Source: Calcarisporiella thermophila CBS 279.70 (taxonomy: Eukaryota; Calcarisporiellomycota). From it: a stretch of 64,000 bases of DNA. The translations under genes were made by a program, and so were the position numbers. The stretch covers positions 817,443-881,442 of the forward strand of contig NW_027192191.1 of assembly GCF_041956535.1 (NCBI RefSeq), read 5' to 3'. Position 1 is the stretch's first letter, and every line of letters starts with the position of its first letter. Positions 11,107-22,793 of this stretch are shown one piece after another. The notes beneath the pieces are model-generated. The model was not told where the DNA came from. It ran no database searches and saw only the letters and a list, made by a program, of their open reading frames with translations.

Positions 11107-11274
11107 ATGATATCAAGGTTGGATGACAGTGAGGACCATCCCAGTATATGTACTCTGTTGTTCTTAAGCTATGTTTTGGTGATCGTGACAGTGGTTGTGG
11201 CCTTGTCATATTGCAAACTCCAGTCCACTATCTCTACGTATCTCTTTGAGACTACTAAATGTCGCAGGCTGTAA
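11107..11274 (+). CDS. Possible small membrane peptide or upstream ORF of the KDSR gene
   Basis: A 55-codon frame starting ATGATATCAAGG and ending with TAA at 11272-11274. The N-terminus is acidic (SRLDDSEDHPS) and is followed by one hydrophobic segment, LLFLSYVLVIVTVVVALSYC, then a basic tail ending KCRRL. It ends 69 bases before the start of the 3-ketodihydrosphingosine reductase gene on the same strand. It might be an upstream ORF in that gene's leader or a separate single-pass peptide. No homologue is recognised, and chance cannot be excluded. Confidence 0.22.
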   Translation: MISRLDDSEDHPSICTLLFLSYVLVIVTVVVALSYCKLQSTISTYLFETTKCRRL

Positions 11275-11343
11275 TTGGCTGGTAAGTCTTGTCAGATTAA
11301 ATTTAACATAAATTCTATATGATTCCTAGCTAGATTCATTGAA

Positions 11344-12792
11344 ATGGACAACTTTACTAACGATATCATCTTTGGCCCGGCTGTAATAACATTTATAATT
11401 GTTTTCATTACTGCTGCTTTGTACAATATGCTCTTTAGAACGAATTTAAGATTTGAAGAAAGAGTAAGAATATGATATATAAATTAGTAATTGTTTTCCA
11501 TTCATTTTTTTAACGCATCCTACTATAGCATTGCTTCATTACAGGCGGAAGTCAGGGATTGGGTCTTGGCCTCGCTCTCCAATTGTCCAAACGCGGTGCC
11601 AATGTTACCATTGTGTCGCGTTCAGTTGAAAATCTTAAAGCTGCCCTGGCTCAGATTGAGGCTGTAAAGATAAGCAATGATCAAAAATTCGCATACATTA
11701 GTGCTGATGTGACAAAAAAAGAGGAGGTTGCGCGTGCTTTTGATGAAGCAATTGAAAAACACGATGGTCATGTGCCCGAGTTTGTAGCCTGCTGTGCTGG
11801 TAAGTTACTTAGAGGCTTTTTAAAGAAGAAATACTTTTTCTAATTCTTTTTATAGGTCTCTCCATTCCTGGTCTCTTCATTGAACAGAGTTTAGAAATAC
11901 ATGAGAAACAGATGCAGCTCAATTATTTTGGCACACTTTATACTGTACATGTGAGTTTATGAGATTTCATTTCGTAACCAAGATTCACCGACGAATTTAA
12001 TTTATACGTAGGAGGCAGTGAAGCGAATGGTGGAAAGTGACATTAAGGGAAAAATTGTGGTTACAACATCGATTCTTGGCTTTCTGAGCTTTATCGGTTA
12101 TTCCTCGTACAGTCCCACGAAATATGCAATTAGAGGTTAGAAATAGAAATCAGTTCTAATTATTTTAGGCACCATATGTTAATCCAATTTTATAACTAAA
12201 AGGTCTTGCGGACTCACTCCGCAATGAGTTGAAGATGTTTGGCATTAGCATCCACACCTTCTTCCCTGGTAACATCGATAGTCCTGGTTTTGAAAATGAG
12301 GTAATTCATCTACAACGATTAATTATGAGATTTAACTAATTGTGACTATATCAACACGCATTTTCAAATTTCAGAATAAGACCAAGCCCGATATCACCAA
12401 AAAATTAGAAGGAGCTTCTTCACCTATGAATCCGGAGGCCTGTGCTAAGTGTCTAATCAATGGTATATATCTGATATAATCTATACCTCCTTTAAACGAC
12501 TTACATTATCGGTTTTTTTTAGGGATTGAAAAAAATCATGTACATATCACCAGCGATTTTATTGGTGAAATTTCGCGAATTGGAGCTGGATGTAGGTGCT
12601 CTTTTATTTTTTCACCTCTATAAGCAAAAAGCTCAAACATTTTTATTTTATCATCAATTAATAGCTTCTGCAATACCCAATAACTACCTAATTGAACTTT
12701 TTGCAAAGCCAATATTGTGGAGCGTCTTCTTTATTGTCAATCTCTTTTACGATATGGATGTAAGGAAGTTTGGCAAAAATTACAACAAGTAG
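11344..12792 (+). CDS. 3-ketodihydrosphingosine reductase (KDSR / Tsc10-type SDR)
   Basis: Catalyses the second step of sphingolipid synthesis, NADPH-dependent reduction of 3-ketosphinganine at the ER. Eight exons join in frame: 11344-11463, 11529-11799, 11856-11950, 12012-12135, 12203-12300, 12375-12462, 12523-12591 and 12665-12792, giving 330 residues. An N-terminal membrane anchor (AVITFIIVFITAALYNMLF) precedes the Rossmann nucleotide-binding motif TGGSQGLGLGLA. The catalytic SDR signature is present as YSSYSPTKYAIRG (YxxxK). HTFFPGNIDSPGFENE matches the KDSR-specific substrate-side loop. A second hydrophobic stretch near the C-terminus (ILWSVFFIVNLFYDMDVRKF) fits the C-terminal membrane association of this enzyme. 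Confidence 0.93.
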
Positions 12793-14614
12793 AAAAAAAA
12801 AATAGCACTTTCATTATATAATTGACTTTTTTTAATTTTTATTGATTATATTATAAATAATACTTTGAGGTACGCTTAATTTTACCCTCTAATTCGATTT
12901 ATAAATTTATTTAATGCCGCTTTTGCAAAACGTTAAATCTCAATAATATCTCGTGAATGTCTGCAATAGTCTATTACACTGATATAGCATTATTGCCTAA
13001 ATGCAATAAGAAAACTCAAGGATAATCGTGAGATCATTAGGGTTAAATTACCTCTAATAAACTGCAACCAGTTTGATAAAACCGTCTCAAAACGATAAGT
13101 TATATGAATAAACTGTATAACTGCCTACCAATTTTATAATTTAGTATTTACTAAAAGAGCTAGCTCTATATACTAGAGCCATTCGTAAGTATTAAAATGA
13201 GAACAAAAGCTATATATCAGTTGAGCGCTCTACTTGTTCGTGCTTGGTAAAATTTTTTTATGGAAATGCTGTATTCGGATAATCAAAGATATCCGATTAT
13301 AGCCTAGTGTTTTGTCTTTGTTTTTCCTTATTTTGTTGTATCAGGGTAAGCAAAAAATTTTCACAGGGTTCCAGCCAGACCCTTGTTCAAACATTTATAC
13401 AATATTTGGGATTTACAAGATAGGCTTCAATTATACACCTAGCGAAAGGTATGTTACTTGATTTGTTTCCCATCTCCCTTGAATGTGCCTAAAGAATTGC
13501 TTGGCGCTTAGTTTCATTATGATATCAGTCTATTTCGGCGTAATTTGTATATCCATTAGAGATAAATTAAATATCATTATATTCTAAAAATATAATTAGC
13601 CACACTTTTCAATTATTAAAATAACATCACAGTGCTAGAAATAACCTTTGTTATATTCCATAAGCTAATAGAAGTGCAAAAATATGAACCAGGTGCTATT
13701 CTATCCCAATTATATATGTCAAATAGTCTTATATATAAATAACAATAAATTTGTGTACTGATTCATGTTGCAGAATCTTTTTTGAAAAAATTTCAAATAT
13801 TTTGGTATTCAATGTTCAGGTCAGTATAAATAGATACTATCTTCAGGAAGAAAGGCATCTCAAATGTGTGCTGATGCCAACCAGTTCAAGTTTCATGTTT
13901 GTCTGGTAAAGCCTAAATTCCCGTAACAATATTTATGATTAAAACCGCGGCCATTGAATTGAGTCTAACCTACCACTTGTATAAGAAATCTTAGCCTAAT
14001 TCTAAGAAATGATAAATATGCTTGACGCTCTTAGTTAAGCAGATATGAAGTGAGTGACAATTTAAAAAAGAAAAGAATATAATGCATGTTTTCCTACAGC
14101 ATTTTAAACATGACAATTTTGATATATTTAGATCACCCTGGATATCTGGCTGAAATCTACTATGCCTATATTTGGAAACTCAGCATATGTAATCAATGTA
14201 TAACAAAATAGTGTCGAAACGACTTTTAAAGAAAAGCAAGATTCGGCAATTGTCAGCCTCGTTTACGTAGATAATGTGAGTATTTGACATTTTAGATAGT
14301 TAATACTCGCAGGATTGAATATCTCATGTCACGTGTGAGCTACTTGGGCGTTACAACCGTTCCAAACACCATTTTCACTGAAAACCCATGCTCTAAGCCA
14401 ATTGCCCTTCAAATTTTGACCGGGGTTTTGCATAGTTATATAAAATATCGTTTGTATATAAGGTCATATTTCACTATTGAATTTCCTAATCATTCTTGTA
14501 GTTTTTTCCTTTTTCTCTCCGGAATCACGATACGGTGTTTTTTTAAACCTCTTATTTGTTCCCATTGTTTTCGACTACACTTTTTAACAGTCCACTGAAG
14601 CACTTCACCATAAA
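12793..14614. other. Non-coding AT-rich stretch
   Basis: About 1.8 kb with no supported gene. Open frames are short and of random composition; the frame at 14326-14598 lies in the promoter of the secreted protein gene and shows no family features. Two TATA-like sites near 14437 and 14455 probably serve the gene at 14615. Confidence 0.55.
14437..14462 (+). promoter_or_regulatory. Two TATA-box-like elements upstream of the secreted protein gene
   Basis: TATATAAAA at 14437-14445 and TATATAAG at 14455-14462 lie about 155-178 bases before the start codon at 14615. A pyrimidine-rich stretch (14500-14600) follows, as is common upstream of highly expressed fungal genes. Assignment is by motif and position only. 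Confidence 0.4.
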
Positions 14615-14854
14615 ATGAAGCCCCTCGGATCTCTTTTCTTCTTTGCCGCATTCATTGCACTTCTTCAAGTTGCTTCAGCACAGTCGCTTTTCGGTATTGA
14701 CTGGAGCTCAATCTTTGGATCGAGTTGTGCTGACCAGTGCGATAAACAATTCAATATATGCGTCAGACAGTATTGCGGAAATAACCCGGATAATCCAAAT
14801 TGTAGATGTCCGGACCAATATGAGGCTTGTTCAAGACACTGTCCGCCAAGTTAA
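14615..14854 (+). CDS. Small secreted cysteine-rich protein, 8-Cys family, copy 1
   Basis: A 79-residue protein with a clear signal peptide (MKPLGSLFFFAAFIALLQVA, cleavage expected after ASA near residue 22). The mature part holds eight cysteines at 38, 42, 49, 54, 63, 65, 72 and 76, spaced CX3C-X6-C-X4-C-X8-C-X1-C-X6-C-X3-C. The minus-strand gene at 27308 has the same order and nearly the same spacing and also begins MKPL, so the two are paralogues. The mature peptide also shares a Q-C-D step after the second cysteine and an Asn/Pro-rich loop before the fifth. No named domain is recognised. Secretion and disulphide bonding are inferred from composition. A role as effector, surface or defence peptide is possible but not shown. 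Confidence 0.8.
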   Translation: MKPLGSLFFFAAFIALLQVASAQSLFGIDWSSIFGSSCADQCDKQFNICVRQYCGNNPDNPNCRCPDQYEACSRHCPPS

Positions 14855-15411
14855 TGATATATGGGGATTATTTAAATACCTTGTTCAAAACTCGACACAA
14901 TGGTTTGCAGGCTGCTATAATTATGCCATCCTCTACTTCCTCTATGTAATGCACTTCATAGTATTAAATGCGTAGAATAAACTTATTTTTCCTCACTATT
15001 TTTAGTTCTTCTTGCATGATAGTAATAGCTTAATTGAAATGGTACTATTCCATGATCTTTGAATTCCAGAAATCAGTTATTTACCATGGACAATTTAACA
15101 AATTGAACAGCTTAACGATCATCTCCCTAACAAATATTTTTATTTAGGAAAGCATTATTTAGTGCTTGCTTGGGTTATTGTTATGTTTCAGTAAATATTA
15201 TAGGGTTAAGCTATAGTAGAGTCTGTTTCTCTCTTCTTAAATGGATGGAGACATATTTAAGTCATTTTATAGCCTATTTAGAGATTGGACATAATGATTG
15301 ATCATATGAAAAATTATGGCTTTGATTAGAAGACCAGTAGTTTAAAAACCATTTTTCGGATAACTAGTATAAATCAAAGGAGAGTAGAATATCACATATT
15401 AATCTCGTTTA
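14855..15411. other. Intergenic spacer
   Basis: 3' flank of the secreted protein gene and promoter region of the maleylacetoacetate isomerase gene. The frame overlapping 14643-14975 is a shadow of the secreted protein gene. Nothing else is supported. Confidence 0.5.
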
Positions 15412-16374
15412 ATGATGAATCAACGACCTCAGCGCCTACTATATGGCTACTTTCGTTCTTCATGCACTTGGCGCGTGCGAATTGCGCTGGGATACAAAGG
15501 ACTCGAATATAAAACTATATACACAAGTCTTATTAAGGGCGATGAGGTGTGAATTATAGCTTTGTTGTGAGCCACTAGCATGAGTTATATAGAATTTGGT
15601 TATAGCAATCACCAGAATATGCAAAAATAAACCCCTGCAAACGAGTTCCAACATTAGTTGATGACAATTTTACACTAACTCAATCTATCGCTATATTAGA
15701 ATACTTAGAAGAAAAGTATCCCGGTAGGCCTAGCTTCTCTCTATTTCATCATATAAGTATTTAATGTGATCCTACACCTTATACAGAAAAACCGATGCTT
15801 CCAAAAGATCTCCATGCGCGTGCTCAGGTTTGTAAAATATGGAGATATCTCTTTATAGGGATTTTCATCTTTAAAATAGATTCGCTCTCTAGTAAATGTC
15901 ATTGCATGTGATATCTTCCCTTTTCAAAATACTGGAGTGCTCAAACACGCACTTATAGACCCATTCCGTAGAGAATGGGCACAAGAATGGATTATCAAAG
16001 GTTTCACTGGTAGGCTCTAACAGTATATCGGTATGGGTTATATATAATTATATTTGGTGTGTTTAGGCCTAGAGGACTTGTTGAAAAAGACGTCCGGCAA
16101 ATATTGTTACGGGGATGAATTTACGCTTGCCGATTGCGTGCTTGTTCCGCAGGCTTTCAATGCGTTTGTACGGTAAAGTGTTTTTTTTCCTTATATACAT
16201 AAGTAAATGTAGTTTAATTTAGATTACGACTTTAGCTATAGAGTTGACGCATCTCAATTTCCAACAATCAAACGTGTGTACGAGAATTTACTGACTATAG
16301 AGGCCGTGCATAAAGCTCACCCTTTTCAACAACCAGATTGTCCCCCTGAATTCCGCGAGCTCGATTCCTTGTAG
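15412..16374 (+). CDS. Maleylacetoacetate isomerase (zeta-class glutathione S-transferase)
   Basis: Isomerises maleylacetoacetate to fumarylacetoacetate with glutathione, the penultimate step of tyrosine/phenylalanine breakdown. Six exons join in frame: 15412-15546, 15606-15723, 15787-15827, 15880-16009, 16067-16172 and 16236-16374, giving 222 residues. The zeta-class active-site motif is present as [18 protein letters not shown], with the SSC triad used for glutathione. The glutathione-binding cis-proline region reads RVPTLVDDN and is followed by [16 protein letters not shown]. The all-helical domain contains [19 protein letters not shown], the N-capping motif of the family, and the tail [15 protein letters not shown] matches homologues. 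The start pair ATGATG is the only in-frame choice upstream of the active site. Confidence 0.94.
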
Positions 16375-16830
16375 GGGACTTAACTGTCATAGATTAAATA
16401 TTCGAGTTGAATATTTAATAGATAATACTCTTTTTACAAAAATATTCTACTTCTATATTTATATCAAAATATCCTTTGTTTTTTACGAAAAATAAAATAA
16501 ATTTATTAGAGCTAATTTTAGTAAGGATAGATACTTCTACTTTGAGCCAGTATTCGTAATAAAACGTGGTAAATATATTTAACAATATCGATACAGAGAT
16601 AACATGAAACAAAATAATAAATGGTTACCCAAGTAGTTCATAGGAGAATGGAATAAACATGAATACACATGACCCGAATAATAAATAATGCTACTATCAT
16701 ACATAATCATGAGAAGTAAGTATGGATTGCTTATCGAACGTAGGGCAAAAGTCGAAACAACAATAAGCTCTAGGCTAATGTTCATAAAGTGCAGGTATTT
16801 CAGCCAAAAAAAGTCTCTCAAAATATATCC

Positions 16831-19186
16831 TTAAATTTGTGACAAGTTCACTCTACTTGAAGTGGGGCTACTGGTAACGCTGTTGCTGGCGATTGCTTCC
16901 GCGACTTCTTGCAACTCTGGATCCAGTTCCTCTTCTTCAACTGCGTGGAGAAGTGCCTGTTTACGCTGCTCGCTTGATTTCTCACGTTCTTCTCGCAGGG
17001 GGGGTAAGCGTTCATTTATTAAGTCAGATCGGCGAGCCTCTTCAAACGTGGTAATTGCTATAGGAATGTGTCGGTTAATACTAATTAAGCAAATACCAGT
17101 CAAATAGTAACAAACTTTACCCTGCTTGATTCCCTCGGTACCCAGCATAAGTGTGCCATAGGGGAGCTTTCCGGTTCCTGATTTGGTTTTCAGCTCCATA
17201 ACACTCTCGGATTCTTGTCTATAAGCAAAAAATATAGCTAAATGCTTAAAATGGCCAGGGCTTTTTACAGAAAATGCATTACCGCAGCACTTGAAATACT
17301 CTTGACATGCGGCCAATGGCAAGGATCTTATTTTTGATTATTTGGCGTCTTTGCTCAACATCCACATCTAACCAGTATTAGTATTGGTAAGAGAATGCTT
17401 AAACATGTAAATATATATTTCAGAATTATACCAGGGAGACTATTGGAAACAAGAGTTGGGCCTTCCTCATCGGCCAATTCCTCTTTGCTACATACGTTCA
17501 ATACAGCGAGGAGCATGTCTGTAACTATTGAAATGAAAAAAATAAATGAATTATTGTCATTTAACATGAATATGATTATCGCTCACTCTTTTCGCCAACA
17601 AAAGGCAAACTCCATGTGAACACGTCCATAAAATTGGGTAGCCAGTATGGGTGTGGCGTATAATTAAATTGTCGGATATTCATTACATTATTCTCATATT
17701 TGAGGATCGCAGCCTTGTTATTATATACATCAAGATAATTGGGTGCCGAAAATATGGTCATAACCGAGGGAAATCCAGTGGTCTTGGTCTTTCGGTACAT
17801 ACGATACCCTGCATCCTGAGCTTCGTGTGCACGGATTACCGAAAGGAGGTTATTTTTCTCTAAGAAGGCACAGGTTGCCTGATAACTAAAGAAGTAGGAA
17901 CAGCCCCTCAAGTGATTGTGCAAAAAAAATTCGTTTGACTTTTCTTGACCAAAGTCCTCGAGGGGATCAGCCCAAAGGAGATCACACATAAGACCGTGGG
18001 TGGGAGGTTCACGAAATCGATCGATCTAGAATATAAATATTAATGAAATTAATATAGGTTGCTCTTCAAGCAATTGATTTGCGAAGTGTAACAAACATTG
18101 CGTAGGTCATCTAGGGAAGTCAGCTCCGGAGAAAGACCACCATGTATGCACAAAAATTGTTTATTCATAATCGCTGCTAATGGAAGCGCACAAAATGACT
18201 CCATACACGCATCGTAGACTTTTTCCGAGTATTTGTGCTTGCCTAATAACTTATTTAGCACTACTATTATATATGTTTCCCTTGAATGAGCACTTACATT
18301 CAATTTGAAAAGTGAAATATCCCGTCAAGTGGCGGCATTCATGATTGCCTCGCAAGAGGAATAAGGTATTGGGATACCACATTTTAAGCGACCAAAGATA
18401 GAGCACGCACTACAAATATAATCGTCTGAGGAAAAATAACGGGATACATATCGGAAAAGAAAATATTCTACCTCTATCGAAAAATACCCACGGTCTACAT
18501 AATCACCAAGGAATAAATAAGTTGTATCTGCAGGGTTGCCACCCACCTCGAATAGTTTCATAAGATCGTAGTATTGTCCATGAATATCACCGCATACTAA
18601 TATGAACAATAATTAAACTAATTTGAGCCATTATTAGGAGAAATTGGTGCTATATATAACGGAATTATATTTATATTGTGTAGAAACAGAAAGATATGTA
18701 CCTGTAATTGGAGAACTCACTTCCAATAAATTAGGTTCTTTCCGCAATATCTCTGTTCCCTTTTGAATAATATAGAGGGCTTGTTCTTCTGTAATTCGAC
18801 CCTCTCGATAGAAATGACTCTTCAGGAATTGTATGTTAGGTAGATCAGGTTTTTCTTTTGAGAAGAATTCGGAATTGGTTGGCAGTTGGACAGCTGGGGC
18901 GGGTACCTCTAAAAAGAACAATAAAGATCAGTTGGCAAACGTTCAAAAAGGAAGTATATATTATACACATAGGTTCATGGGAGGGATATTGAGAATATAA
19001 ACATGATCATTAATTCCACTAACCTTTAATGACACGCTCTTTTGTCGAAATTTTAGTACCGTCTTCACAGGTGTATATTGAAAAATCAATTTTAGGTACA
19101 GGCTCCTTGTTTATGATCTTATCCAATACTGCATTAGAAGTGGTGTTTTGCGAAGTTGCAGCATATTCAAGTGCGTAATCCGTCAT
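16831..19186 (-). CDS. CNA1: Calcineurin catalytic subunit A (protein phosphatase 2B)
   Basis: Ca2+/calmodulin-dependent serine/threonine phosphatase. Ten exons join in frame: 19186-19024, 18908-18702, 18596-18472, 18409-18298, 18242-18097, 18025-17587, 17518-17432, 17367-17283, 17218-17121 and 17057-16831, giving 562 residues. Metal-binding and catalytic motifs are intact: [40 protein letters not shown] and the [11 protein letters not shown] region. The segment [20 protein letters not shown] through [15 protein letters not shown] is diagnostic of PP2B. After it come the calmodulin-binding helix ([20 protein letters not shown]) and the autoinhibitory segment [20 protein letters not shown] charged C-terminal tail follows. 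The promoter is shared with the WD40 gene on the other strand, 218 bases away. Confidence 0.96.
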
Positions 19187-19404
19187 GTCACTGATCTTGC
19201 AGATCTCACAGTGATAATAATATCAAGTATCTTTGAAAATGTTCTGAAATTGTGACTATTTAAATCTCCAGAAACCGATCTATTCCACAAATATACATCC
19301 TGAATATCCAAATTTAGATAGGATGGATATTTCATATTAATTGCCCAAAAAAAAATAAAGGAAAATAAACGCGTCGCGTTTAAACGTGAAAAACGAACAA
19401 GAAA
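19187..19404. promoter_or_regulatory. Shared promoter of calcineurin A and the WRAP73-like gene
   Basis: A 218-base gap separates two divergent start codons. It is AT-rich with GC-containing patches near 19360-19390 (ACGCGTCGCGTTTAAACGTG). No consensus factor site is claimed. The assignment is from gene geometry. Confidence 0.45.
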
Positions 19405-21294
19405 ATGGATTTCACAGAAGCGTTTAAACAGTCCCAAAACGCAACAAAATTTTCACCGGACAGCTGCTACATTGCGACACCTGTAGGAAATCGCCTTGTG
19501 GTCCGCGATGTCGACACTATGCGCATTGTAACCCAGCGAGAATTTCCTTGGTCAATCCAAGAATTATTATGGTCTCCTGATGGGGAATATTTAATGGTGG
19601 CCAATCTGACCGCATGTCAGATTCGAGTGTGGAGTGTCGTGGATTTGGATTGGACCGCTGCAATTGATGAGACTACTCCAGCAGGATTGCTTGCAGTAGT
19701 GAAGTGGGCGCCGGATGGAAGAAGCATAATTACGATCCCTGATTTTGCGGTATGTGTTTTTCTACCAGCGAAATAGTTAGCAATCAAGCAATCCTACCTA
19801 CTTACAATCCCATATAACTCTAGCTTCGCTTAACTATATGGTCATTGTTAACAAAAAAGGTTACTTATATACAGAATCCGAAGTATACAGATAAAGGTAT
19901 GTATGTCGATAAACATAATATAAAAAAAATTGATAAATATTTAATAATGTCTTTAAGGAATATCATTCCGTGCCGATGGGAAATATCTCGCGATAATTGA
20001 GCGTCGTGACTCAAAAGATTATATTTGTATATATAGCACTACGGATTGGAAACAAGCTAAAGTAAATATAATATCGCTGTAAAGTGTAAAATCAATTAAA
20101 TTTCTAATATATTCAATAGCAAATATCAATTGATACGCTTGATTGCATGGGCTTTGAATGGTCGCCAGATGGTCAATTTATTGTTGTGTGGGAAAATATA
20201 ACTGAGGTAGTATGCAATTGTATTTCATATTCATTAGATATATTGCGCACTAGCGGATACTATATGTAGTATAAAGCGCTAATTTACTCTCTCGATGGTC
20301 GACGTGTATCCAATTATTCAGCATATAAGGAGGGCTTGGGAATCAAGTGTGTTTCATGGTCTCCTGATTCAAAACTCTTAGCCTTAGGAAGTTATGATCA
20401 GAATGTATATTTTGCCTTACTAAACGCCTTACCATATTCAAGTACCTAGCGAACTGAATGAAATTCTATCCTTAGGTGAGAATTCTAGACAACTTCAAAT
20501 GGAGCCCTATAAACGAGCTCTTTCACACTACAAATATTAATATCCCCGGCACGGTGAGATCGCAATTTCACTGTTGGTACTGATTTGTACAATTCTAGTT
20601 TACTGGATCCAAAATTTTTGTGATAGGTTATTTATCATGAGCGAGAAAAACATGAGGATGTAAAAATATTGAGAAATAGGAACGGGTGTAAGTCGACTGA
20701 TTCGCTATCTTTGTAATTAAATTTTATCAAGTTTTTTCGTTAATATATTGGTTAGATACCATATCCGAGCTACCCTTTACAGTAATATCCACCCGTCCCG
20801 ATCCTGAAAAGCCTAATCCAAAGCTGGGTGTTTCTTTTTGTGAATTTAATGCGGACGGCACCCTTCTCGCATCAAGGAATGGTAAATTATTTTACCCACT
20901 CTCGAAAATCTTTTGGGCTGAATTTCTTCCTACACTAGATAATATGCCCAATACCCTCTGGATATGGGATCCGAGTGATCCTAGACCGTTACTTCTAATG
21001 CACCATCGTCAGCCCATTAAAATTGTGAGGTGGGATCCGGTACATCCAGGTCGAATAGCGCTCTGTTGTGGAAATGGGTCACTCTATTTATGGACTGGCG
21101 TTGGTTTTGAACCCGAAGAGATTGAGATTCCTTTAGGTTTGTGAATATTATTGTATTGAGAAATACTATATAAATTAATTCGTTCTATTATAGTGAATTT
21201 TTCAATACACAATTTCCGGTGGAGTCCAGATGGAAGGTCACTGCTTCTTATGGATAAAGAAACTTTCTGTGTTGCGTATTTTGTAAACGAGTAA
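19405..21294 (+). CDS. WD40 protein related to WRAP73 / WDR8
   Basis: WD-repeat protein of the WRAP73 (WDR8) family, which acts at centrosomes and spindle poles with SSX2IP/Msd1-type partners. Ten exons join in frame: 19405-19749, 19824-19896, 19958-20061, 20120-20206, 20270-20404, 20476-20553, 20627-20687, 20756-20881, 20939-21136 and 21194-21294, giving 435 residues. The opening [20 protein letters not shown] and [14 protein letters not shown] match the family's first repeat. Further repeat cores are [63 protein letters not shown] and [16 protein letters not shown]. The C-terminal blade reads [17 protein letters not shown] and [20 protein letters not shown]. Length and order agree with the family. 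Function is inferred from homologues. Confidence 0.88.
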
Positions 21295-21803
21295 TTGGCT
21301 TTATATAGCAATTCATGGTTCTAACTATACATTAGTTAGTGCGATTTCACTTTTCAAGTTTATGTGTATATAGAGTAGAATAAACATCCCCTAAATCCTA
21401 ATAAATATACCTATAACAAATACCAATTATTGCATGAAACTTCACTGAGTACTACTGTACAAAGAATAGCCTGGCAACCAGTTTGTTTTCCAGAAGATAA
21501 TTTGAGAAAATGTTACTGTATCGTAAAACATCACACAGTGAATTAATATTTATATATTAGCAAACTCGAATTAATAAAAAAGACTGCCACTGAGCTCAGC
21601 TGAGCCAGAGTAAGCGAAATGATGCTAAAGAGTTTATATGGGTTATCTTCCTAAATTGTTGACCTTGATACTGGCTTATAGTAATTAAAGAATGTTACAT
21701 ATATAATAAAATATTACACGGTTCTGAAGAACAATAAATGGATGACCATGTTAATGTGGATTATAACATGTAAATTGATTTAGACATATCAGTGAAAGAT
21801 TTT
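21295..21803. other. Spacer between WD40 gene and retroelement
   Basis: AT-rich DNA without a supported gene. The 5' LTR of the retroelement should lie here, but only its last 31 bases are found, starting at 21804. Confidence 0.5.
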
Positions 21804-21834
21804 TCCAAAAGTAGAAATACTTTTGTAACAACTT
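21804..21834 (+). repeat. Truncated 5' LTR remnant
   Basis: These 31 bases are identical to 26585-26615 at the end of the 3' LTR and contain the hairpin AAAAGTA-GAAA-TACTTTT. Sequence upstream of 21804 does not match the 3' LTR, so about 200 bases of the 5' LTR are missing. Confidence 0.8.
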
Positions 21835-21893
21835 GGTAGCGACGAAGAAGAAACAAACAACTGTAGTTTCCCAGTCCTACCTTGTCTTTCACG

Positions 21894-22793
21894 ATGCCGC
21901 CAAAAACACGTCAGTCTGCTGCACAAGAACAAACTGAAGAAGATTCGCATAATGAAACTTCGGTTGAAAATCTTTCGCCACAAGTACTGGCAAAGATATT
22001 TGAACTGCTGCAAGAACGAACGAATCGGAGCACGTCGCCTGATTCGATGGGTTCAACATCCAAGGTCACAAAGAAAATGCCTAGTGAATTTTCGGGAGAC
22101 AAATCAAAATCAGCCTCAGCTTGGCCGAAAGGCATTAAGTATTATTTGACAGTCAACGAAATCCCGAAAGAACGCTGGACAACGACCGTAGGATCGTTAT
22201 TGACCGAGGATGCCATGGATTGGCTTATGCAAACGTGCGAAATAAAACCACATTACATGAATGAGAACCTGGATACGGTCGAGGAGTTTTCAGCAGAGTT
22301 CTTGGCGAGATTCGAGTCTAAAGAAAGACAGCTTGATCTGCTTGTTAAGTTTATGAAAATCCGGCAAGTTGGTGATGTAAGGAGCTACATGACCGAGTTA
22401 AGCAAGTTTTGGGGCTTATTTCCGTGGATAAACGAGGGACTGCGCATGCCTAAATTCATTGCGGGTCTGAAAGAAGAGACGCAGCAACATGTACTCAACC
22501 TATTCCCTAAGAATTTGGAAGAGGCGTTTTCAATTGCAGTCCGCTAGGATGAATCTAAATTCGGTAATAATTCACGTTCGAGAAACCGAAATTACAGAGA
22601 CCGCAAAGATTCAAGGGCGACGGTTAATGAAAACCAGAACAAGGCGCGTAAACAAAACGGCCAAACCCCAAAGCCTCAGCAGCAAAAGCATGATCAACCG
22701 AGCGAAATCCCATATTGTTCTAGCTGCAGACAAAAGGGTCATCATCAGCAAGCATGCCCACATGCAAACCAGAAGGGAAAAGGCAGCAGCTAA
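21894..22793 (+). pseudogene. Retrotransposon Gag (broken by one stop codon)
   Basis: Begins MPPKTRQSAAQEQTEE. The central capsid-like region includes PSEFSGDKSKSASAWPKGIK, WLMQTCEIKPHY and KFWGLFPWINEGLRMPKFI, characteristic of Ty3/gypsy Gag. A TAG at 22545-22547 interrupts the frame. The same frame continues to a CX2CX4HX4C zinc knuckle (CSSCRQKGHHQQAC) and ends with TAA at 22791-22793, which overlaps the pol ATG by one base (TAATG). The interruption could be a mutation or, less likely given the damage to pol, a read-through stop. Confidence 0.85.

Noticed and set aside
14326-14598. 90-codon frame upstream of the first secreted protein
   Set aside because: It spans the TATA-like elements and pyrimidine tract of that gene and has no domain features.
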